In this document: positions 49,535 to 57,984 of the stretch, in pieces
Numbering within the stretch: the stretch's first letter is position 1
How the letters are laid out: every line of letters starts with the position of its first letter
Assembly: GCF_042432815.1 (NCBI RefSeq)
Contig: NZ_JBHLWM010000005.1
Location: 434,001 to 498,000 of the forward strand
DNA length: 64,000 bases
From: Rhodopseudomonas telluris
GTDB lineage: Bacteria; Pseudomonadota; Alphaproteobacteria; Rhizobiales; Xanthobacteraceae
Reading direction: 5' to 3'
Notes under the pieces: model-generated
The model's database searches: none
The model's input: the letters and a program-made list of their open reading frames with translations, nothing else
Told to the model about the DNA's origin: nothing
Position numbers and translations under genes: made by a program

Positions 49535-50332
49535 TCAGGCCGCGCCTTTGTCCTTCAGCCGATGATAGCGTTTCAGCAGCCGCTCGCCCTTGGCGGCAAT
49601 GCGCCGGGCCGCGGCCTCGGTCTTCGGCACCGGCTCGCCCCAGGCGTGTGCCGATAGCGCAAAGCGGGTCGGGCGGCCTTGTTTGTCCTGCAGCGCCGGC
49701 AGCTTGGCCCGTCCATAGAACCGCACGGCCCAGCTTCCTTTGCGACGCATCTCGGCGGGCGACATCTCCGCGGCCTTCTTGGTTACGCCCGGCTTGAGAT
49801 GCGCCCCTTCGCGCTCGGCAAACGCCTTGCGGCCTGCCGCGGTGAGGCCGCCGCGGGGATCTTTCTCGGACGGACCGCCCGCAGATGTCCGGATTGGAGA
49901 GGTTCTGGATGCCGCAGCCTTGCGCGGCGCGGTGGCTGCGCTTTTCTTCTTGGATGATCCGCCGTTGCGCCCAGACGACTTCGTCTTGGCTTTCCTGGCG
50001 GAGGAGGTCTTGGCCGACCTTCGTTTCGACGACTTGGCCTTGGAAGCCTTGGCCTTGGACGACTTCGATTTTGAAGCTTTGGACTTCGAGGACTTGGATG
50101 ATTTCGACTTCGACGCGACGGCCATGTTGTCCACCAGGTTCGGATACGGGCGGCCGGCGCGATTGGCGCGGGCCTTGGCGGCGGCCTTCTTGGCCGGCGA
50201 CAGATGTTTTGAGGCCTTGCCGGTGCGCTTGCGCGGATTCGCGCGCGACCACGGCGCCTTCTTGGTGGCGGCTTTCGCCTTTGTCTTTGCCCCGGAGGAC
50301 TTCGATGCTGATGTCTTCGTCGACTTGGCCAT
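49535..50332 (-). CDS. H1-like lysine-rich protein with DUF6321 domain
   Basis: A 265-residue highly basic protein. The N-terminal 65 residues (AKSTKTSASKSSGAKTKAK, then KKAPWSRANPRKR and HLSPAKKAAAKARA) and a following tract of SK/AK repeats (residues 70-110, KSKSSKSSKSKASKSKSSK in part) are histone H1-like. The C-terminal 110 residues match DUF6321: PRGGLTAAGRKAFAEREGAHLKPGV, then SPAEMRRKGSWAVRFYGRAK and AWGEPVPKTEAAARRIA. The repeats suggest binding to DNA. It is followed on the same strand by the SET-domain methyltransferase, a plausible modifier of its lysines. Function unknown. Confidence 0.9.
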   Translation of the reverse strand: MAKSTKTSASKSSGAKTKAKAATKKAPWSRANPRKRTGKASKHLSPAKKAAAKARANRAGRPYPNLVDNMAVASKSKSSKSSKSKASKSKSSKAKASKAKSSKRRSAKTSSARKAKTKSSGRNGGSSKKKSAATAPRKAAASRTSPIRTSAGGPSEKDPRGGLTAAGRKAFAEREGAHLKPGVTKKAAEMSPAEMRRKGSWAVRFYGRAKLPALQDKQGRPTRFALSAHAWGEPVPKTEAAARRIAAKGERLLKRYHRLKDKGAA

Positions 50333-50483
50333 GCCGCATCAACGCCAGAAAAGCCGGGCGGTTTCACGCTGACGTGAGACAGCCACCTCGCGCCGCTGCG
50401 CGGTTTACTTCGTTGTCCGTCCCGCGCAATATCGCGCCAACCAGCCCGCGCCGAGGCGCGGCCGCCGCTGCGAGGAACCTGCG

Positions 50484-51056
50484 ATGAAGGCCGTGTTCTC
50501 CAAGCTCGGCAATGACTTCTTCTCCACCATCATCTTCGTGGTGCTGTATTTCTCGACCGGCAATGTCGCGCTCGCTACCATCGTGGCGGTGATCGGGGCC
50601 GTCGGCCAGTTCGCCTATGCGCGCTACAAGGGCTTCCGGCTCGACGTGATGGCCTATGCGAGCGTCGCGATGGTGATCGTCCTCGGCGGCGCGACGCTGC
50701 TGACCAATGACCCGCGCTTCGTGCTGATCAAGCCGAGCATCGGCCATATCGCGGTCGGCGCCATCATGCTGCGGCGGGACTGGATGCTGCGCTACGTGCC
50801 CCCGATCGTGACGACGACGATCCCGGACTACGTGCGGGTGTCGGGATATTTCTGGGCCGTCCTGATGATCACGCTCGGTGCCGGCGTGATCGCTGCAGCG
50901 ATGACCGGCGACATCAAGGTGTGGACATTCTACGTCATGGTGATCGCTCCGGCCGCGAAGGTTGCGGCCGTGGCGACCCAGTATCTGGTGTTCCGGCTGG
51001 CGATCCGCAGTCGGCGCCGAGCCGAACCCGCAGCCGCCGTGTCGATGGCCGAATAG
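50484..51056 (+). CDS. YciB/IspZ family septation-associated membrane protein
   Basis: A 190-residue membrane protein with five to six hydrophobic helices, of the YciB (septation protein A/IspZ) family. Characteristic segments are FFSTIIFVVLYFSTGNVALAT, FAYARYKGFRLDVM and DPRFVLIKPSIGHIAVG. YciB links envelope synthesis with septation in enterics; in this organism it is uncharacterised. It is divergent from the H1-like gene and convergent with the Ig-like gene. Confidence 0.88.
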   Translation: MKAVFSKLGNDFFSTIIFVVLYFSTGNVALATIVAVIGAVGQFAYARYKGFRLDVMAYASVAMVIVLGGATLLTNDPRFVLIKPSIGHIAVGAIMLRRDWMLRYVPPIVTTTIPDYVRVSGYFWAVLMITLGAGVIAAAMTGDIKVWTFYVMVIAPAAKVAAVATQYLVFRLAIRSRRRAEPAAAVSMAE

Positions 51057-51062
51057 CCGGGC

Positions 51063-51767
51063 CTAGCGGCGCTCGACCGCGGCAAGCGGCGAGGTCACCT
51101 GCTGCTCGATTTGCGCCGTCGCCTTGGCGTAGCGGGTATCGCCGTCGTACTGCACCACGATGGTGCGGGAGCCGGATGACAGCGCCGATGTCGTGAAGGC
51201 CGCCGTCCCGGCATGATCGAGCGGCACACGCGCCGCGATCACGCTCTCACCATCGCGAAATGTCACACAGCCGCCAGCGACTCCGGCGTCGCCGCTCACC
51301 GTGACAACGAATGTCACCAGATCGCCGGGCGCGATCAGTTCGCTCGACGACGACAGGGTCAGCGCCGGTTGCATCGTGACATCGAGCGGGACTTCGGCCG
51401 ACTGGCTCGGCAGGATGATCAACGGCAGATGTGCGGCGCTGCCGCTGTAATCGGCGCGTAGCATGTGACGGCCGGGCGCGAGGCCCTGCGCGGTGATCTG
51501 CGGCTGCGCCACGCTGGTCCAACCGAGCACCTGCAGGGTCGTCATGTCGATGAAGGTGATCCGCCCGTCCGCCACGCCGGTGCCGACCGCACTGCTGAGT
51601 TCGGCGCGCAAGCTGACATGGCCCGGTGCGTCCGGGTCCATGGATGCGACAAGGCCGATCCGCGTCGGCTCGCTGAATACTTCATATTGGGCGAAGGCCG
51701 TGCCCGGCAGCACGATCAGCGCCAGCACGGAGACCTGCATCAGGGCTCGCCAGAATGACATCCGCAT
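51063..51767 (-). CDS. Secreted protein with bacterial Ig-like repeats
   Basis: A 234-residue protein with a Sec signal peptide (MRMSFWRALMQVSVLALIVLPGTAFA). The mature part contains two Ig-like domains of the Big_3_5 type: residues 27-120 (EPTRIGLVASMDPDAPGHVSLRAEL, ending GRHMLRADYSGSAAHLP) and residues 125-225 (LTLSSSSELIAPGDLVTFVVTVSGDAG, with GGCVTFRDGESVIAARVPLD and a YDGDTRYAKAT end). GGAGA upstream supports the ATG at 51767. It is likely periplasmic or surface-exposed; the function is not known. Confidence 0.85.
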   Translation of the reverse strand: MRMSFWRALMQVSVLALIVLPGTAFAQYEVFSEPTRIGLVASMDPDAPGHVSLRAELSSAVGTGVADGRITFIDMTTLQVLGWTSVAQPQITAQGLAPGRHMLRADYSGSAAHLPLIILPSQSAEVPLDVTMQPALTLSSSSELIAPGDLVTFVVTVSGDAGVAGGCVTFRDGESVIAARVPLDHAGTAAFTTSALSSGSRTIVVQYDGDTRYAKATAQIEQQVTSPLAAVERR

Positions 51768-52068
51768 GTCGAGTCTCCACCATTTGCGGTGAACCTCGAG
51801 GCGTCCTCCGAGCTGCATCCTATCACCTGATCGACTCCGCACCATTGGTATCTGTATCCGTAGAAGCGCGGAGGTTCAGCCCGGGGCGCATGCGGCTGCG
51901 CCATCCTGCCCTACTGGCGGCCTGCCGGTTCTGAATTATCCTGAAACTGCGCTGGCATTTTTCTGAAAGCGCGCGTTTTCTTCGGGCGCCCCGAATTCCG
52001 TTTCGCGCGAAAACGCTCTAAAGCAGGGTTGCCGGCCGTGTCCCGTGGTCGGCTCAAGGGAGAAACAG

Positions 52069-52365
52069 ATGGCAGTCGACGGAAACTGGAAGATCACCAT
52101 GAGCACGCCGATGGGCGAGCGGCAGGCCGACCTGACGCTGAAGGCCGACGGCGGCAAGCTCACCGGCACGCAATCGGCCGATGGCGACTCCGGCGAAATC
52201 TTCGACGGGTCGGTGAACGGCGACGACGTCGCCTGGAAGCTCGACATCACCAACCCGATGCCGCTGACGCTGACCTACACCGGCAAGGTGAGCGGCGACA
52301 GCATCTCGGGCGAAATGGGCATCGGCCCGATGGGCTCGTTCCCGTTCACCGGAACGCGGGCGTAA
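52069..52365 (+). CDS. Small beta-rich conserved protein
   Basis: A 98-residue protein. Repeating strand motifs such as GNWKITMSTPMGERQADLTLKADGGKLTGTQ and TGKVSGDSISGEMGIGPMGSFPFTGTR form an antiparallel beta sheet; the pattern is common in conserved hypothetical proteins of Rhizobiales. No signal peptide. GGGAG lies upstream of the ATG. A terminator follows. No role is assigned. Confidence 0.75.
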   Translation: MAVDGNWKITMSTPMGERQADLTLKADGGKLTGTQSADGDSGEIFDGSVNGDDVAWKLDITNPMPLTLTYTGKVSGDSISGEMGIGPMGSFPFTGTRA

Positions 52366-52405
52366 GCAGGCCATCGCGCCTGCGGGTGCAGGCGCAACGT
52401 CATGA

Positions 52406-52442
52406 CCACGCGAGCGCGCCCGACGCGGTCGCGTGGTTTTCA
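52406..52442 (+). terminator. Terminator after the small beta-rich gene
   Basis: Stem CCACGCGA (52406-52413) pairs with TCGCGTGG (52429-52436), followed by TTTTC. It is 40 bases past the stop of the gene at 52069-52365. Confidence 0.75.
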
Positions 52443-52586
52443 CTGACAGAGGACTGCAGCGCCTCAGACTAAACGGCATATTTGAACGCGCGATCTTGCT
52501 TCATTCTTCTTGCGGGGTTGCCCGTCGATCGCTCCGCACGGACGATTTCATCGACCGATTGCCCCACAGCTTCCTGGGAGGCAGTG

Positions 52587-53630
52587 ATGAGCACGCATCT
52601 TTTCGTCGGATCGTTCGACCTGTCCCCTCGCGCTCCGATCGCTGCCGCCATCATGGGCCTGGCAGGGTTGATGTTCATGGGCCTCGTCCCGGCCGATGCG
52701 CGCGACGGAGTGCACCCTGAGCCGAAATGGAGCGTCAGCGAGGACTTTGCCAAGAGCAAGAAAGCCAGGATCAATCTCAGCGGCGCGGCCTGCGCCCCGA
52801 CCTCGCCGCCGCTCGCCTCGTGCGTGATCGTCAACGACGACAAGAAATACGCCCAGACTTTCGCGATCGAAGGCACCACGCTACGGCCCGGTCGCGTGGT
52901 GCGGCTGATGCCGGACGGCGCCGAGGGCGATCCGGACGCCGAGGCCGCCGCGTATGACGACGGCTACTTCTACGTCACCGGCTCGCACGGCCGGCCGCGC
53001 CATCAGCCTGAGGCCGGGAATCCACCGAGCTACACGCTATTCCGCTATCCGGTGGACAGGCAGACGCTGCAGCCCGACTTCGTGTCCGACGAGGACGTGA
53101 AGGGCCTCGAGACGACGACGCGTCTGCGCGGCGTGTTAAAGACGCTGCCGCCGACGGCCGACAAATACGACAAGCCGCTCGAAGACGGCGGCATCAACAT
53201 CGAAGGCCTCGCGGTCCGCAACGGCCGGATCTATTTCGGCCTGCGCGGCCCGTCGCTCGACAAGCGGGCCTTCATCATCTCGGTGGACCGCGACGCAATC
53301 TTCACCGACAGAGAGCCGCTCCACGCCAAGTCGCACGACCTCGAGCTGGGAGCAGACACCGGCATCCGCGACCTTGCCAAGGTACGCGCCGGATTGCTGG
53401 TGCTGTCCGGTCCGGTCAACGACCAGCCGGTCAAGCCGGCAATCTACCTGTGGGTCGATGATGGCGCGTTGCAGAAGCTCGCCGACCTCGACATCGCACA
53501 AGCCGGCAAAGGCGCCAAGGCCGAGACCCTGCTGGTGCTGCAGGACGACGAGCGCGGCCCGCTCCGCGTGCTGGTGATGTTCGACGGTCCGGAGAACGGT
53601 CATCCGTTGGAGTACGTACTGAAGCGGTAG
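52587..53630 (+). CDS. DUF3616 domain protein
   Basis: A 347-residue protein with a possible signal or anchor (residues 18-35, AIMGLAGLMFMGLVPADA). The mature part matches DUF3616: ARINLSGAACAPTSPPLASCVIVNDDKKYAQTFAI, then DAEAAAYDDGYFYVTGSHGRPRH and INIEGLAVRNGRIYFGLRGPSL. The fold is beta-propeller-like. GGGAGG upstream supports the ATG. The TAG stop is part of the MITE-like element that follows. Confidence 0.85.
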   Translation: MSTHLFVGSFDLSPRAPIAAAIMGLAGLMFMGLVPADARDGVHPEPKWSVSEDFAKSKKARINLSGAACAPTSPPLASCVIVNDDKKYAQTFAIEGTTLRPGRVVRLMPDGAEGDPDAEAAAYDDGYFYVTGSHGRPRHQPEAGNPPSYTLFRYPVDRQTLQPDFVSDEDVKGLETTTRLRGVLKTLPPTADKYDKPLEDGGINIEGLAVRNGRIYFGLRGPSLDKRAFIISVDRDAIFTDREPLHAKSHDLELGADTGIRDLAKVRAGLLVLSGPVNDQPVKPAIYLWVDDGALQKLADLDIAQAGKGAKAETLLVLQDDERGPLRVLVMFDGPENGHPLEYVLKR

Positions 53631-53850
53631 AGCGCTTCATCGTTCGATTGAAGCAATCCGGCCTGTCCAGAGGCACTGCGTCCTCACCCTGAGAAGCCCG
53701 GCAAAGCCGGGCGTCTCGAAGGATGAGGCCACGGGTGCTTGCGGCCCATGGTTCGAGACGGCGCTACGCGCCTCCTCACGATGAGGATGTACTTGTGGCA
53801 TGAGCTGCGCGTCATCAAGCTTGTTTCTACCTGAAGCAGGACCGCTCTAG
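53628..53850. mobile_element. MITE-like composite repeat, copy 2
   Basis: A 223-base element starting TAGAGCGCTTCAT and ending CGCTCTAG, so its termini are imperfect inverted repeats. The inside holds two palindromes in the same order as the copy at 18221-18446: a CTGAGAAGCCCGGC ... TCTCGAAGGATGAG unit and a CCATGGTTCGAGAC ... CTCCTCACGATGAG unit. No transposase is present. Its first three bases are the TAG stop of the DUF3616 gene. Confidence 0.7.
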
Positions 53851-53860
53851 CTCAGCCTCA

Positions 53861-54544
53861 TCAGTACCAGATCCGCATCGGCAGACCGTGTTCGTCCCGC
53901 GGCGGCTCGCCGGGTGGCAAGTAGCCACCGGGGTCGCGCGCCGCCAGCGCGCAGGCGCAAGCGTCGAGCACATCGTCCGCCGTGGCGCCGGTGCCGATCC
54001 TCGTGCGATCGACCCACTCGTCGATGAGAACGATGCCCTGCGCGCGGATCAGCTCGCGCCGAAGCCGAAGGCCGTCTGCGCTTCGCTTCGACGGCAGCGG
54101 CCGGCCGCCGTTCAGCCTTAAGAAGACCAACTCCGGATGAGCCTCACGGACGTCGAGGTCGCGGTGAGCGCGCATAAACGCATCGACCTCCATGATCTTC
54201 GGACCGAGATGCCAGAGCTGCAGCGACGCCCGCGGCTGGCCGCGCGCGGCCGCAGCCCGATTGGCCTGCGCAAATTCGTCCGGGTAGCGAAACTCCGTCC
54301 ACAGCCAGCGCCGTGCGCCGGTGAATACGCGGCTCGCATGCGGCCGCAGCAGCGTGCGGGCTTCGAGATCGCAGGCGCGCGTCCCATCGGCGTCGAGCCC
54401 GATCGGGATGTCGATCGCTGCTCTGGTGAAGCGTTGGCTCGCGAGCCAGCAGATGTCGGGGATGAAGTCGATCGCATGGCGATCGCCGTCGAGCGTGACG
54501 GCGACCCAGCCGTGTCTGTAGCCGTCGAGGCCGACGGCGATCAT
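53861..54544 (-). CDS. DUF429 domain protein
   Basis: A 227-residue protein of the DUF429 (predicted nuclease-like RNase H fold) family. Motifs are MIAVGLDGYRHGWVAVTLDG at the N-terminus, AAIDIPIGLDADG, EVDAFMRAHRDLDVREAHPELVFLRLNGG and DDVLDACACALAARD. The two aspartate clusters suggest metal binding. The activity is unknown. It is convergent with the DUF3616 gene and sits 16 bases after the fumarase stop on the same strand. Confidence 0.87.
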   Translation of the reverse strand: MIAVGLDGYRHGWVAVTLDGDRHAIDFIPDICWLASQRFTRAAIDIPIGLDADGTRACDLEARTLLRPHASRVFTGARRWLWTEFRYPDEFAQANRAAAARGQPRASLQLWHLGPKIMEVDAFMRAHRDLDVREAHPELVFLRLNGGRPLPSKRSADGLRLRRELIRAQGIVLIDEWVDRTRIGTGATADDVLDACACALAARDPGGYLPPGEPPRDEHGLPMRIWY

Positions 54545-54560
54545 CGGCGACGCCGGCGCG

Positions 54561-56216
54561 TCAGCCGAGGTTCAACTCCTTGAAGAAGTCGTTGCCCTTG
54601 TCGTCGACGATGATGAAGGCCGGGAAATCGACGACGTCGATCTTCCAGATCGCCTCCATGCCGAGCTCGGGATATTCCAGCACCTCGACCTTCTTGATGC
54701 AGTGTTCGGCGAGGTTCGCGGCGGCGCCGCCGATCGAGCCGAGATAGAAGCCGCCGTACTTCTTGCAGGCCTCGCGCACCGCCGGCGCGCGGTTGCCCTT
54801 GGCGACCATCACCATCGAGCCGCCAGCCGCCTGGAACTGATCGACGAACGAATCCATGCGGCCCGCGGTGGTCGGGCCGAACGCGCCCGAGGCGTAGCCG
54901 TCCGGGGTCTTGGCCGGGCCAGCATAGTACACCGGATGGTTCTTGAAGTAGTCCGGCAGCGGCTCGCCCTTGTCGAGCCGCTCGCGCAGCTTGGCGTGGG
55001 CGGCGTCGCGCGCCACGATCATCGTGCCGGTGAGCGACAGCCGGGTCTTGGTCGGGTACTGCGTCAGCTTGGCGAGGATGTCCTTCATCGGCTGGTTGAG
55101 GTCGATCTGCACCACCTCACCGCCGAGCGCCTGCTCGACCTCCGGCAGATACTGCGCCGGGTTGTGCTCGAGTTCCTCCAGATACACGCCGTCCTTGGTG
55201 ATCTTGCCGAGCACCTGACGGTCGGCCGAGCACGACACGCCGAGCCCGATCGGCAGCGACGCTCCGTGGCGCGGCAGCCGGATGACGCGGACGTCGTGAC
55301 AGAAATACTTGCCGCCGAACTGCGCGCCGACGCCGAGCGACTGCGTCATCTTGTGGATTTCCTGCTCCATCTCGAGGTCGCGGAAGGCATTGCCGTCCGC
55401 CGAGCCCTGGGTGGGCAGCGCATCGAGATAGCGCGCCGAGGCGAGCTTCACGGTCTTCATGCACAGCTCGGCCGATGTGCCGCCGATCACGATGGCGAGG
55501 TGATAGGGCGGGCACGCCGCGGTGCCGAGCGTCAGCACCTTCTCCTTCAGGAACGCGAGCAGCCGGTCTTTGGTCAGAACCGAGGGCGTCGCCTGAAACA
55601 GGAAGCTCTTGTTGGCCGAGCCGCCGCCCTTGGCCATGAACATGAACTTGTAGGCATCGTCGCCCTCGGCGTAGATCTCGCACTGCGCCGGCATGTTGTT
55701 GGCGGTGTTCTTCTCCTCGTACATGGTCAGCGGCGCGACCTGCGAGTAGCGCAGGTTGCGGCGCAGATAGGCATCGCGCGCGCCTTCAGACAGCGCCGCC
55801 TCGTCGTCACCCGCGGTGATGACGTTGCAGCCCTTCTTGCCCATGATGATCGCCGTGCCGGTGTCCTGACACATCGGTAGCACGCCGCCGGCGGCGATGT
55901 TGGCGTTCTTCAGGAAGTCCAGCGCCACGAACTTGTCGTTCGGGCTGGCCTCGGTGTCGTCGAGGATCTTACGCAGCTGGGCGAGATGGCCCGGCCGCAG
56001 ATAATGATTGATGTCACCGAACGCCGCCTCCGACAGCGCCCGCAGCGCCTCGCGCTCGACCACCAGCATGTCCCGGCCGAGCACCTTCTCCACCCGCACG
56101 CCGTCGCTGCTGATCTTGCGATACGGCGTCTCGTCCTTGCCGAGCGGGAACAGCGGCGTGTGCTTGTAGGGCGGAACCGGCGTGGCGGCGGACGGGACGG
56201 GGGTGGGTGCGTTCAT
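54561..56216 (-). CDS. Class I fumarate hydratase
   Basis: A 551-residue Fe-S dependent class I fumarase (FumA/FumB type), which hydrates fumarate to malate. The N-terminal half is the alpha (TtdA-like) domain: PMCQDTGTAIIMGKKG, GGGSANKSFLFQATPSV and YHLAIVIGGTSAELCMKTVK with the cluster cysteines C-terminal to each. The C-terminal half is the beta (TtdB-like) domain: GTMIVARDAAHAKLRE, HPVYYAGPAKTPDGYASGAFGPTTAGRMD. An N-terminal extension of about 15 residues is proline-rich. Typical length. No class II fumC is in the window. Confidence 0.95.
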   Translation of the reverse strand: MNAPTPVPSAATPVPPYKHTPLFPLGKDETPYRKISSDGVRVEKVLGRDMLVVEREALRALSEAAFGDINHYLRPGHLAQLRKILDDTEASPNDKFVALDFLKNANIAAGGVLPMCQDTGTAIIMGKKGCNVITAGDDEAALSEGARDAYLRRNLRYSQVAPLTMYEEKNTANNMPAQCEIYAEGDDAYKFMFMAKGGGSANKSFLFQATPSVLTKDRLLAFLKEKVLTLGTAACPPYHLAIVIGGTSAELCMKTVKLASARYLDALPTQGSADGNAFRDLEMEQEIHKMTQSLGVGAQFGGKYFCHDVRVIRLPRHGASLPIGLGVSCSADRQVLGKITKDGVYLEELEHNPAQYLPEVEQALGGEVVQIDLNQPMKDILAKLTQYPTKTRLSLTGTMIVARDAAHAKLRERLDKGEPLPDYFKNHPVYYAGPAKTPDGYASGAFGPTTAGRMDSFVDQFQAAGGSMVMVAKGNRAPAVREACKKYGGFYLGSIGGAAANLAEHCIKKVEVLEYPELGMEAIWKIDVVDFPAFIIVDDKGNDFFKELNLG

Positions 56217-56315
56217 GGGCGGGGCCTCGAATGGGGAAATTCGGGGCCCTGTCTAGGCGGTTTCGGCGGGATTTTGAAGGGTTCAAAATGGGGGAGCCCC
56301 CGCGCAGTGGCGTGC

Positions 56316-56564
56316 TCACCCCCCTCGCTTAGGCTCCTGCTTCTCCGCATAAGCATCCACCAGCGCCCTGATCATGCGCTGATACGGCACCTTCTGCTTC
56401 GCTGCGGCGCGTTTGAAGAAATCGACCGAGCGCTGAGACAGGCTGAGGGTGACCTTGACGTTGTCCTCGCGCAGCACGAGTTGGTCCGGCGATGGCAGAA
56501 AGTCGTCGACGATCCGCACCCGGCCGATCTCGCCTTTGCTATACTTCGCCGTTGATTTCTTCAT
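56316..56564 (-). CDS. brnA: BrnA-type antitoxin
   Basis: An 82-residue antitoxin that would bind and block BrnT and repress the operon. The C-terminus has the DNA-binding ribbon-helix-helix pattern: NVKVTLSLSQRSVDFFKRAAAK and KVPYQRMIRALVDAYAE. The N-terminus is lysine-rich (MKKSTAKYSKGEIGRVRIV). Its start overlaps the toxin's end by 26 bases, as usual for brnTA. The next gene, fumarase, lies 99 bases further on the same strand. Confidence 0.9.
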   Translation of the reverse strand: MKKSTAKYSKGEIGRVRIVDDFLPSPDQLVLREDNVKVTLSLSQRSVDFFKRAAAKQKVPYQRMIRALVDAYAEKQEPKRGG

Positions 56565-56820
56565 AGATCGCCTTTCCTTTGCGCCAGTAACCGGAACCGA
56601 AGATCCTGATCTTCCCGCCACGATAGGTGAACCGCACGGTGACGATACCGCCCAGGACTCTGCCAAAACAGAAATAGCGCTGCTCGTCCCGGCTGTGGTC
56701 GACGTCTTCAGCGATGACACGGCGAGGATCGAGAAATGCCGATTGGGCGATCTCGAAACCAATGCCGTGCTTGGCCTGGTTCAGCCGGTCTTTGGCAACG
56801 TCCCACTCGAAATCAGACAT
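56539..56820 (-). CDS. brnT: BrnT family toxin
   Basis: A 93-residue toxin of the BrnT family, an RNase-like toxin of the RelE fold. The family pattern is FEWDVAKDRLNQAKHGIGFEIAQSAFLD at the start, then DHSRDEQRYFCFGRVLGGIVTVRFTYRGGKIRIFGSG, and the ending KAIYEEI. It is the first gene of a toxin-antitoxin operon with brnA; the antitoxin starts inside it. The gene is divergent from a small secreted protein gene. Confidence 0.92.
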   Translation of the reverse strand: MSDFEWDVAKDRLNQAKHGIGFEIAQSAFLDPRRVIAEDVDHSRDEQRYFCFGRVLGGIVTVRFTYRGGKIRIFGSGYWRKGKAIYEEINGEV

Positions 56821-56951
56821 CGCGTCCACGGCCCGAGTACGGCGATACTGCCATACTCCTGTATGGCTCGCAATTGCGGCCAGGAGCGCTGCTTGCATTC
56901 CTGCCCGGCTCGACTATGAAATTTGATAGCATTGCCGCCCGGAGAACATTG

Positions 56952-57455
56952 ATGCTCACCAAATCAGATGACTCAGCGCTCCGAAGCTCCTGCCGTCTGG
57001 TGAAAGCCGGCGGACTGGCCGGCGCCTTTGTTCTCGCGGCCGCCCTCGCCTCCCCCGCCCATGCCGATCGCTGCGATGACCTTGCGCAGCAGCTCAAGTC
57101 GCAGATCGATGGGGTGATGATCGGCAAGACCGTCGCCAATGTGATCTACCTGGCCCATCCGGCTGCGAAGTCGTTGCGGCTGGGGTGCCCGAGCCGGACG
57201 GTGAAGAACGAGGTGTTCGGGATTGCGCCGTCGCGAAAGCCGTCGGCGGAGTTTCAGGAATTGATCGCGAGTGCGTCGGCGATCGTGTTCACCATCCCGA
57301 AGGCCGATACGCTGCGCGGCGTGAAGCGGTGCTTCGGCCGGGTCGGCCTGTTGCGCGGCAACGACGTGAAATCGCGCTATCGCCGGCTCGACATGCGCTG
57401 CATCCGCGGCAAGACGGACTCATCGATCGCGGTGTCGCGCGACAAGAGCGAGTAA
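56952..57455 (+). CDS. Secreted hypothetical protein
   Basis: A 167-residue protein with a signal peptide (about residues 17-40: RLVKAGGLAGAFVLAAALASPAHA, cleaved before DRCDDLAQ). The mature part has four cysteines (DRCDD, RLGCPSRT, KRCFGRV, DMRCIRG) that may pair as disulphides. Nothing in it is recognised as a known domain. GGAGA lies upstream of the ATG at 56952; an ATG at 56916 has no site. It is divergent from brnT. Confidence 0.75.
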   Translation: MLTKSDDSALRSSCRLVKAGGLAGAFVLAAALASPAHADRCDDLAQQLKSQIDGVMIGKTVANVIYLAHPAAKSLRLGCPSRTVKNEVFGIAPSRKPSAEFQELIASASAIVFTIPKADTLRGVKRCFGRVGLLRGNDVKSRYRRLDMRCIRGKTDSSIAVSRDKSE

Positions 57456-57665
57456 GCGCCGCCGCACATTTCGGCCGGCGACCGGAGGCCCGTGGACCGC
57501 CCGGGAAGCGCTGCATTTGAAGCAAATCCGATCGCCGAGCTGCGCGCAAAGTTCACCGGACAGCGCGATGCTGCCGATCGTCCGATGACGGGCGCGATCA
57601 GGCCACCGGGTGTGGCAAGGCCGCTTCCAAGAGTTGTCGGTGACACTCGCAACCTACGAGGATCG

Positions 57666-57839
57666 ATGATGAGTAGCATTTCGAGCGTGTCGTCGACGCC
57701 CGTCTCGAAGCCGGCTGCCGAGGCAAGTCCCCCGCCTCCGCCGCCCCCGCCGAAGGACAAGGACGATTCGACGACGACGCAGCCGGTCAAGGCGGCGCTG
57801 CCGCCCGGCCAGGGCACGCGGGTCGATCAGCTCGCCTGA
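57666..57839 (+). CDS. Small proline-rich hypothetical protein
   Basis: A 57-residue protein, MMSSISSVSSTPVSKP, then eight consecutive prolines, then KDKDDSTTTQPVKAALPP. It resembles short Bradyrhizobium-family proteins with an ISSVSS start and unstructured bodies. GAGGA lies just upstream of the two ATGs at 57666 and 57669. A terminator follows at 57867. Coding status is likely but not certain; a longer frame to 57492 has no signals. Confidence 0.55.
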   Translation: MMSSISSVSSTPVSKPAAEASPPPPPPPPKDKDDSTTTQPVKAALPPGQGTRVDQLA

Positions 57840-57866
57840 GCCTGTCACTCCGATGCCCGATGACCA

Positions 57867-57889
57867 GCCCCGCCTCGCGCGGGGCTTTT
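57867..57889 (+). terminator. Terminator after the proline-rich gene
   Basis: Stem GCCCCGC (57867-57873) pairs with GCGGGGC (57879-57885) with a five-base loop, followed by TTTTC at 57886-57890. It is 27 bases beyond the stop and supports the small gene being transcribed. Confidence 0.8.
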
Positions 57890-57984
57890 CATATCCGCCC
57901 CTGGTGCCTGCTCGGCGCGCTATCCATGCCAGTAATCGCTCTGGTAGAATAAACGCGGCAGGACAACGACCAGCGAACCTTCTC

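Noticed and set aside
49800..50330. Tandem short repeats within the H1-like gene as a possible CRISPR array
   Set aside because: They are codon-level SK/AK repeats of an open reading frame with no spacers of constant size.
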